A DNA stretch of 64,000 nucleotides, from positions 2,894,501 to 2,958,500 of the forward strand of contig NZ_CP022222.1 of the NCBI RefSeq assembly GCF_009930815.1. The letters run 5' to 3'. This document shows, piece by piece, positions 59,613 to 64,000 of this stretch; the stretch's first letter is position 1, and the number at the start of each line of letters is the position of its first letter. Made by a program: the position numbers and the translations under genes. The DNA is from Bradyrhizobium sp. CCBAU 051011. Lineage in GTDB: Bacteria > Pseudomonadota > Alphaproteobacteria > Rhizobiales > Xanthobacteraceae. The notes below the pieces were generated by a model. The model searched no databases. It was not told where the DNA came from and saw nothing but the letters and a program-made list of their open reading frames with translations.

Positions 59613-60500
59613 ATGGCGATGAACACAGCTTCAACAATGCTGCAGGATAGGCACGGACACATCGACTATGGCGAGGAGGGCACGGGCCCCACCATCGTGT
59701 TCGTGCCGGGATCGTGGGCGACCGCGTCAACCTGGCGGGGCGTGATCGAGGCGCTCGGCGGTCGTTCTCGGACGGTGACGACGAGCCTTCCGGGCTATGG
59801 CGGCACGAGGGACCGACGGACGGCTGCCGATTCATCGATCGACCGGCAGGCGGAGATTGTCGAAGCCGTGATCCGCCGCGCCGGCGGTCCCGTGCATCTC
59901 GTCGGGCATTCTTTTGGGGCGCTCGCGTGCCTCGACGTCGCGCTATGCGGGCTGCTGCCGCTCATGAGCATGACCCTGATAGAGCCGGTGGCTTTCGGCC
60001 TGCTGCGCCGGAAGAGCGAGCTTGCGCTGTATGAGCAGTTCACGGCGATGCGCGATGCATACTTCCAGGCGTTCGAAAACGGCGAGAAGGAAGCCGCGCT
60101 CCAGGTGGTCGATTATCTCGGCGGTGAGGGCAGCTTCGATGCCCTGCCGTCCCGAATGCGGCAATATATTGTCAGGACGACTGCGACCCAGGTTCTGGAC
60201 ATGCGTTCGGAATTCGATCCACAATTGTCCGCTTTAGCCAACATCCTGCTCCCAACCCGCGTCATCTGCGGTGAGCGAAGCACGCAATCGTTGCGGCGAA
60301 GCGCGGAAATCCTGACTCGTGCATTGGCGAATGCGTCGCTATGCACGATAGCAGGGGCAGCCCACTTTATGCCGGGCACGCACGCTGCAGAAGTGGCCCA
60401 GCGAATTGGCGATCATGTATCGCAGACTGAAGCACTCGCTTGGAGCAGCCTGTCCATCGCCTCTCCGTTCGGTTCACGATCTTTCGGCTATGCGGTCTAG
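59613..60500 (+). CDS. Alpha/beta hydrolase
   Basis: The 295-aa protein has the alpha/beta-hydrolase fold: TIVFVPGSWATASTW (oxyanion region), the nucleophile elbow LVGHSFGALACLD (Ser), LPTRVICGERS, and a catalytic His in GAAHFMPGTHA. No lid domain gives away the substrate; it may be an ester or a small metabolite. Possible starts are GTG 59610, ATG 59613 and ATG 59619; none has a clear ribosome binding site, so the start is uncertain by three residues. It is divergent from the winged-helix/TPR regulator, which may control it. Confidence 0.85.
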   Translation: MAMNTASTMLQDRHGHIDYGEEGTGPTIVFVPGSWATASTWRGVIEALGGRSRTVTTSLPGYGGTRDRRTAADSSIDRQAEIVEAVIRRAGGPVHLVGHSFGALACLDVALCGLLPLMSMTLIEPVAFGLLRRKSELALYEQFTAMRDAYFQAFENGEKEAALQVVDYLGGEGSFDALPSRMRQYIVRTTATQVLDMRSEFDPQLSALANILLPTRVICGERSTQSLRRSAEILTRALANASLCTIAGAAHFMPGTHAAEVAQRIGDHVSQTEALAWSSLSIASPFGSRSFGYAV

Positions 60501-60739
60501 ATCACTAACTCCCTCCCCAGCGCTCCTCGTCGGCGGCCTCCTGTCAATCGCGGCGGTCGAAGGACACCGGTTTTGACTGAGACCGACGTGAATCCAGCCG
60601 GTTTCCAATGTGCTAGTCTGAATCTGTTGTTTCTAGGCTTGGCGGGGGCGTGGGACATCAGACGACGCGAGTTCATTGCGGCACTCTGCAGCGCGGTCTG
60701 GCGGGCGAATTTGTTGAGTGAAAGAAAGGTGGAAAGCGC

Positions 60740-61594
60740 ATGAGAGACTTGACTGGACAGACCGCATTCGTGACAGGCGCTGCCTCGGGGATCGGACTGG
60801 GGATCGCGACCGCGCTGTCGCAGGCGGGGGTGAAGGTCATGCTCTGCGATATCGAGGAAGAGGCGCTGAACAAAGCGGTCGCGGACCTGAAGACACGGAC
60901 CAAAGTCGATGTCGATGGCGTGAAAGCTGACGTCTCGCTCAAAGGCGAACTTCAGGCGGCAGCGGACGCGACCGTCGCGCGGTATGGCAGAATTCACATA
61001 TTGGTCAACAATGCGGGCGTGGGCGGCGGCGGCACCTATGGTGAGTGGACTGATGCAGGCTGGAACTGGGTCCTCGGCGTCAACCTGATGTCGGTGATCT
61101 GGGGCTTCGAGATTTTCGGTCCGCTGATCGAAGCCCACGGCGAAGGAGGGCAAATTGTTTCCACGGCGTCCGTCGCCGGGCTGATTACGGGGCCAAGTCC
61201 GGCGTACGATGTGAGCAAATATGGAGTGGTGGCGCTGTCGGAGGGGATGCGTAACGTGCTCGCGCCGAGGATGATTGGGGTATCCGTTCTATGTCCGGGC
61301 GTCATCCGCACGCAGATCATGAACTCTCGGCGGAATGTGCCGCAGCGGTTTGCTGGGGCTGTCGGCAATCCACCGCCGACAGAAGGACCCCGCGCCGAGT
61401 TCATCAAGGCATTGCAGGAACGGATCAACAACGGCATCGATCCGCTCTATGTGGGCGAACTGGTTCGCGAGGCCATCGAAAACGACTGGCCCTACATTTT
61501 TACCGACACTGAGCACGAACCATTGCTCGACAAGCGATTCGCAGCGATCAAGCAGGGCTTCGACCGCATACGCGGCCGAACGCCGCGACGCTAG
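60740..61594 (+). CDS. Short-chain dehydrogenase/reductase
   Basis: The 284-aa classical SDR has the cofactor motif FVTGAASGIGLGIA (TGxxxGxG), an Asp at the end of the second strand (MLCDIEEEAL, favouring NAD), the NNAG motif in LVNNAGVGGGG, and the active site Ser in IVSTASVAGL with YDVSK (Tyr and Lys). The substrate is unknown. It stands alone, with 239 bp upstream and 128 bp downstream that show no clear feature, and is convergent with the LysR gene. Confidence 0.92.
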   Translation: MRDLTGQTAFVTGAASGIGLGIATALSQAGVKVMLCDIEEEALNKAVADLKTRTKVDVDGVKADVSLKGELQAAADATVARYGRIHILVNNAGVGGGGTYGEWTDAGWNWVLGVNLMSVIWGFEIFGPLIEAHGEGGQIVSTASVAGLITGPSPAYDVSKYGVVALSEGMRNVLAPRMIGVSVLCPGVIRTQIMNSRRNVPQRFAGAVGNPPPTEGPRAEFIKALQERINNGIDPLYVGELVREAIENDWPYIFTDTEHEPLLDKRFAAIKQGFDRIRGRTPRR

Positions 61595-61722
61595 TTCTCG
61601 CATATGGCTAACATTCTCCGGCTCGTCTCAAAAAGCCCTAAGCGGAAGACAGGGAGATGGAATTCCTTCTTCCAGCCAGAATGCGAATCGTCTGAAGCAA
61701 TTATCGTCGGGCGTCGCATCGG

Positions 61723-62643
61723 CTAACTCGTCTTCCGCGATTGAGCGCCCGTCAACACAGGCCGCAATCGATCCAGGCAATACTGGAAGAATGCGGCGAT
61801 GCGGGGAATTTTTCGCAAGTCGCGATGGGTGAGCAGGTATATGGGATAGTCGAGTTCTGGAATAGGGCCGATCACTTGTACCAGGTCCTGGTCCAGATCG
61901 GCTAGGGGCGTTGGCAAGGGTGCCAGCCCGGCGCCCGATTTTACTGCGAGCAGCACGCTCGGAACGTTGCTCGCTTGGCCAGAGATGCGCGCCTGCGGAG
62001 CTTTCGACGACAACCAGCGCGCTGCCTTGAGAGCCGCCAGATCATCGGTGAACTCGATGATGCAGTGGCTCTGGAGGTCCTCGGGGCTTCTCGGGTTGCC
62101 GTTGCGTCCGAGATATGACCGGCTGGCATAGACGGCCCACGGCACATCGGCGATTTTCTTGCCGACCAACACTTCCTCGCGGGCGTCCCCACCGCGAAGT
62201 GCAACATCCGCCTCGCTCCTCGACAGGTCCAGAACACGGTCGGTCATGAGCAACTCGATTTTGATGCCTGGATAGCTCTTGTGGAATTTGTCAAGCAGTT
62301 CCGACCTCGTGAGGCGATACGCTATCGCCGTAGAACATGTCAGTCGGACGGTTCCTGTCATCCCCTTGTCGAAAGTCGCGGCGTGCCGCGCGAGGGCGCT
62401 CGCAGCCTGCTCGACCCGTTCGGCGTAGGGTTGCAGTTCTTTGCCGCAATCGGTGAGCCTGTAGCCGCTCGGGCGGCGCTCCACCAGGGGGCAGCCGAGA
62501 CGCTTCTCCAGTTCGACGAGGCGGCGGTGGACGGTGGATTGATTGACGCGCAAAGCCCTTGCTGCGGCCAGGCTGCTGCCTTCCCGTGCGACCGCCAGGA
62601 AGTACGTGAGATCGTTCCAGTCGAACATTTTCTGGTTATGCAT
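61723..62643 (-). CDS. LysR family transcriptional regulator
   Basis: The 306-aa regulator has the N-terminal HTH (FDWNDLTYFLAVAREGSSLAAARALRVNQSTVHRRLVELEKRLGC) and a substrate-binding domain with LRGGDAREEVLVGKKI. The start is ATG 62643, with ggaggg about 6 bp upstream; a second ATG five codons later is possible. The frame is open further upstream but without homology. It is divergent from the metallo-beta-lactamase-fold gene across 137 bp, the usual LysR arrangement, so it probably controls that gene and itself. The inducer is unknown. Confidence 0.93.
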   Translation of the reverse strand: MHNQKMFDWNDLTYFLAVAREGSSLAAARALRVNQSTVHRRLVELEKRLGCPLVERRPSGYRLTDCGKELQPYAERVEQAASALARHAATFDKGMTGTVRLTCSTAIAYRLTRSELLDKFHKSYPGIKIELLMTDRVLDLSRSEADVALRGGDAREEVLVGKKIADVPWAVYASRSYLGRNGNPRSPEDLQSHCIIEFTDDLAALKAARWLSSKAPQARISGQASNVPSVLLAVKSGAGLAPLPTPLADLDQDLVQVIGPIPELDYPIYLLTHRDLRKIPRIAAFFQYCLDRLRPVLTGAQSRKTS

Positions 62644-62780
62644 TCTTGCCCTCCCGCCGCGCAGCCTTGCTGCTCCATGCCGATCGGGGCCTATGGTATC
62701 GACGCTTGCCCATGACAGCCATTGGCTTATTCCAATGAGTTCGTTCGATGCTCGTCCATCTCGCCGGTCGGGGGAAGACA

Positions 62781-63740
62781 ATGAAGCTTCGTCATTTCCG
62801 AAGTGCACTTGCAGCACTCGGTCTGCTGGCGACCCAGGCCTCTGCACAGGAGCAGCCGCTGTCAACGAAATGCGAGTCGGCGCCTCTGATGACTGCATGG
62901 ACCGAACTGGGCGAAAAAGGCAAAGTCGCCCAGTTCATCGAGTATGCTGTCGCGCAGAAGATCGAGCCCTACAAGGCTTTCGATAACGTCTACTACGTTG
63001 GAATCTGCTGGGTGTCGGCCTGGCTTCTCACGTCGCCCCAGGGACATGTGCTGATCGACACGCTTTATGAGCCGTTCACTGAACAGCTCTTGGCGAATAT
63101 CCGTGCGCTAGGGCTCGACCCCAAGGACATCAAGCTTGTGGTCATCACGCACGGTCATTTCGACCATGCCGGCGGCGCAGCGCGCCTTAAGTCCGTTCTG
63201 GGACCTGGGACACGCTTCGCCATGTCACGAGAGGGCTGGCGCGAAGCGGCAGAAGAAGCCGCGCTATCAGCCGCCCGTACCAGACCGTGGACGATGATCG
63301 AGCCTGACATCGTGCTGAGCGATGGTCAGACGGTCACCGGGGGCGAAGTCGCCATTGAGGCGTTCGAGACGCCTGGTCATTCGATGGGAACTATCTCTTT
63401 CGCGTTCGATGCACGTGATGGCGCTCGCACCTACCGCGCGTTCACGGTCGGCGGCCTGGGACTCAATCGCATACGCGGGCCGGACCAAGTAGAAGCGTTC
63501 ATCGCCAGCGTAAAGCGGATTCGAACCCTCACGCAGGATGGTGCACGCCCCGTGGAGTTGCACCTGGCGACACATGGCTTCTCGACGGGTCTTACCGAAG
63601 CGAAAGACCTGCTCAAGACGCGAAAGCCTACGGATCCGCATCCTCTGGTCAACTTGCAGGGTTTCCGGAAGCAACTGGACGACTTACAGGCCGGCGCCGA
63701 GAAGCGGCTCGTCATCGAGCGCCAGAGGAAGGCGAACTGA
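62781..63740 (+). CDS. Exported metallo-beta-lactamase-fold protein, subclass B3-like
   Basis: The 319-aa protein has a signal peptide (MKLRHFRSALAALGLLATQASAQ), so it is probably periplasmic. The zinc site is visible: VVITHGHFDHAGGAARL (HxHxDH), EAFETPGHSMGTISFAF (His), and LHLATHGF (distal His). The order and spacing fit subclass B3 beta-lactamases and related hydrolases such as THIN-B or GOB types, but many B3-like proteins in soil bacteria have other or unknown substrates. The start is ATG 62781 with ggggaa upstream. It is divergent from a LysR regulator, like some inducible lactamases. Activity cannot be decided from sequence. Confidence 0.88.
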   Translation: MKLRHFRSALAALGLLATQASAQEQPLSTKCESAPLMTAWTELGEKGKVAQFIEYAVAQKIEPYKAFDNVYYVGICWVSAWLLTSPQGHVLIDTLYEPFTEQLLANIRALGLDPKDIKLVVITHGHFDHAGGAARLKSVLGPGTRFAMSREGWREAAEEAALSAARTRPWTMIEPDIVLSDGQTVTGGEVAIEAFETPGHSMGTISFAFDARDGARTYRAFTVGGLGLNRIRGPDQVEAFIASVKRIRTLTQDGARPVELHLATHGFSTGLTEAKDLLKTRKPTDPHPLVNLQGFRKQLDDLQAGAEKRLVIERQRKAN

Positions 63741-63775
63741 TTTCGATGCCGCCAACCAGGAGCCTTAAAGCACAT

Positions 63776-64000
63776 TCATGGAGACGAGTGGCTCCATAGA
63801 CTCATTAGCGCGTGATTGAGCGGCTCTCCGGTGAACTGGATCTCGTGGCCGGCACCTTCGATCACCATGCGGGAAGCGCCGATGCGTTGCGCTAGGTCGT
63901 CACAGATTGCGTCGAACCCTGCACTATGCCCACCCGATATCACGAGTTTGGGGAAGGGGGCAGACGCCAGATTAGCAAGCGGCGGTTCAGCCTCCCAGAT
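63776..64000 (-). CDS. Alpha/beta hydrolase, C-terminal fragment (runs off the window)
   Basis: The frame is open from base 64000 down to a TGA at 63776-63778, 74 residues long. It contains FPKLVISGGHSAGFDAICDD, DLAQRIGASRMVIEGAGHEI and a short end NHALMSLWSHSSP. The VISGGH strand and the GAGHEIQ motif with its likely catalytic His fit the C-terminal part of an alpha/beta hydrolase. The rest of the gene lies beyond the window, so family detail is limited. It converges on the metallo-beta-lactamase-fold gene. Confidence 0.7.
   Translation of the reverse strand: MWEAEPPLANLASAPFPKLVISGGHSAGFDAICDDLAQRIGASRMVIEGAGHEIQFTGEPLNHALMSLWSHSSP

Overview
The window looks like the chromosome of a Bradyrhizobium-type alphaproteobacterium (Nitrobacteraceae). 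The evidence is high GC, many GTG starts, core genes in the order truA-dapE-dapD-argB-engB-yidC-rnpA-rpmH, several families of palindromic intergenic repeats of the kind common in Bradyrhizobium and Rhodopseudomonas, and a region with two Ku genes. Species assignment is inference; no database was searched.

Region 1 (1-14.6 kb) is the core chromosome. It holds the 3' end of truA, a DHFR-like reductase, dapE and dapD (lysine and peptidoglycan precursor synthesis), argB, a pyrimidine 5'-nucleotidase, a DUF1036 protein, engB, yidC, rnpA and rpmH, and an orphan sensor kinase. An IS481-family element sits at a CTAG that overlaps the dapD stop codon and the foot of a repeat hairpin. An intact tRNA-Arg(ACG) closes the region.

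Region 2 (14.65-41 kb) is accessory DNA behind that tRNA, with a decayed tRNA-Gly(GCC)-like 3' half about 150 bp inside. No integrase is visible. It carries a run of nuclease-like and defence-like genes: a PD-(D/E)XK-like protein, a membrane-anchored SNase, a second nuclease-like protein, a ParB-DUF2130 pair and an Abi/HEPN-like protein. Two modules follow. Module A (22.5-27.3 kb) has a P-loop kinase fused to a short adenylosuccinate-synthetase-like domain. In that domain the catalytic Asp of PurA is Ser, as I recall for phage PurZ. It lies with a possible ART-like protein, a PEP-synthase-like protein, an HD phosphohydrolase of the YfbR/DatZ type and a small HTH protein. Module B (27.3-41 kb) is a tightly overlapped four-gene operon: a two-domain AAA+ (ClpB-D2-like) protein, a NrdG-like radical SAM protein, a 2088-aa zinc-ribbon/pseudokinase/superfamily-1 helicase/Vsr-like nuclease, and a coiled-coil protein. 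A TM0106-type RecB nuclease-exonuclease-helicase is divergent from it. A and B are my candidates for undescribed systems.

Region 3 (41-55 kb) is a decaying accessory and DNA-repair region. It has an FAD oxidoreductase, a truncated dinB, and an SRAP (yedK) gene cut at codon 2 by a frameshifted IS110-family element and also carrying its own frameshift. It also has two Ku genes, an RNase Z fragment with two frameshifts, topoisomerase IB, a PolX/PHP protein whose polymerase aspartates look lost, a DUF4142 protein and an ATP-dependent DNA ligase. Together these suggest an NHEJ-type repair set.

Region 4 (55-64 kb) is mixed metabolic and signalling DNA: two related MITE-like elements of about 207 bp, a membrane class III cyclase, a GYD protein, a winged-helix/TPR regulator, an alpha/beta hydrolase, an SDR, a LysR regulator divergent from an exported metallo-beta-lactamase-fold protein, and the C-terminus of another alpha/beta hydrolase at the window edge.
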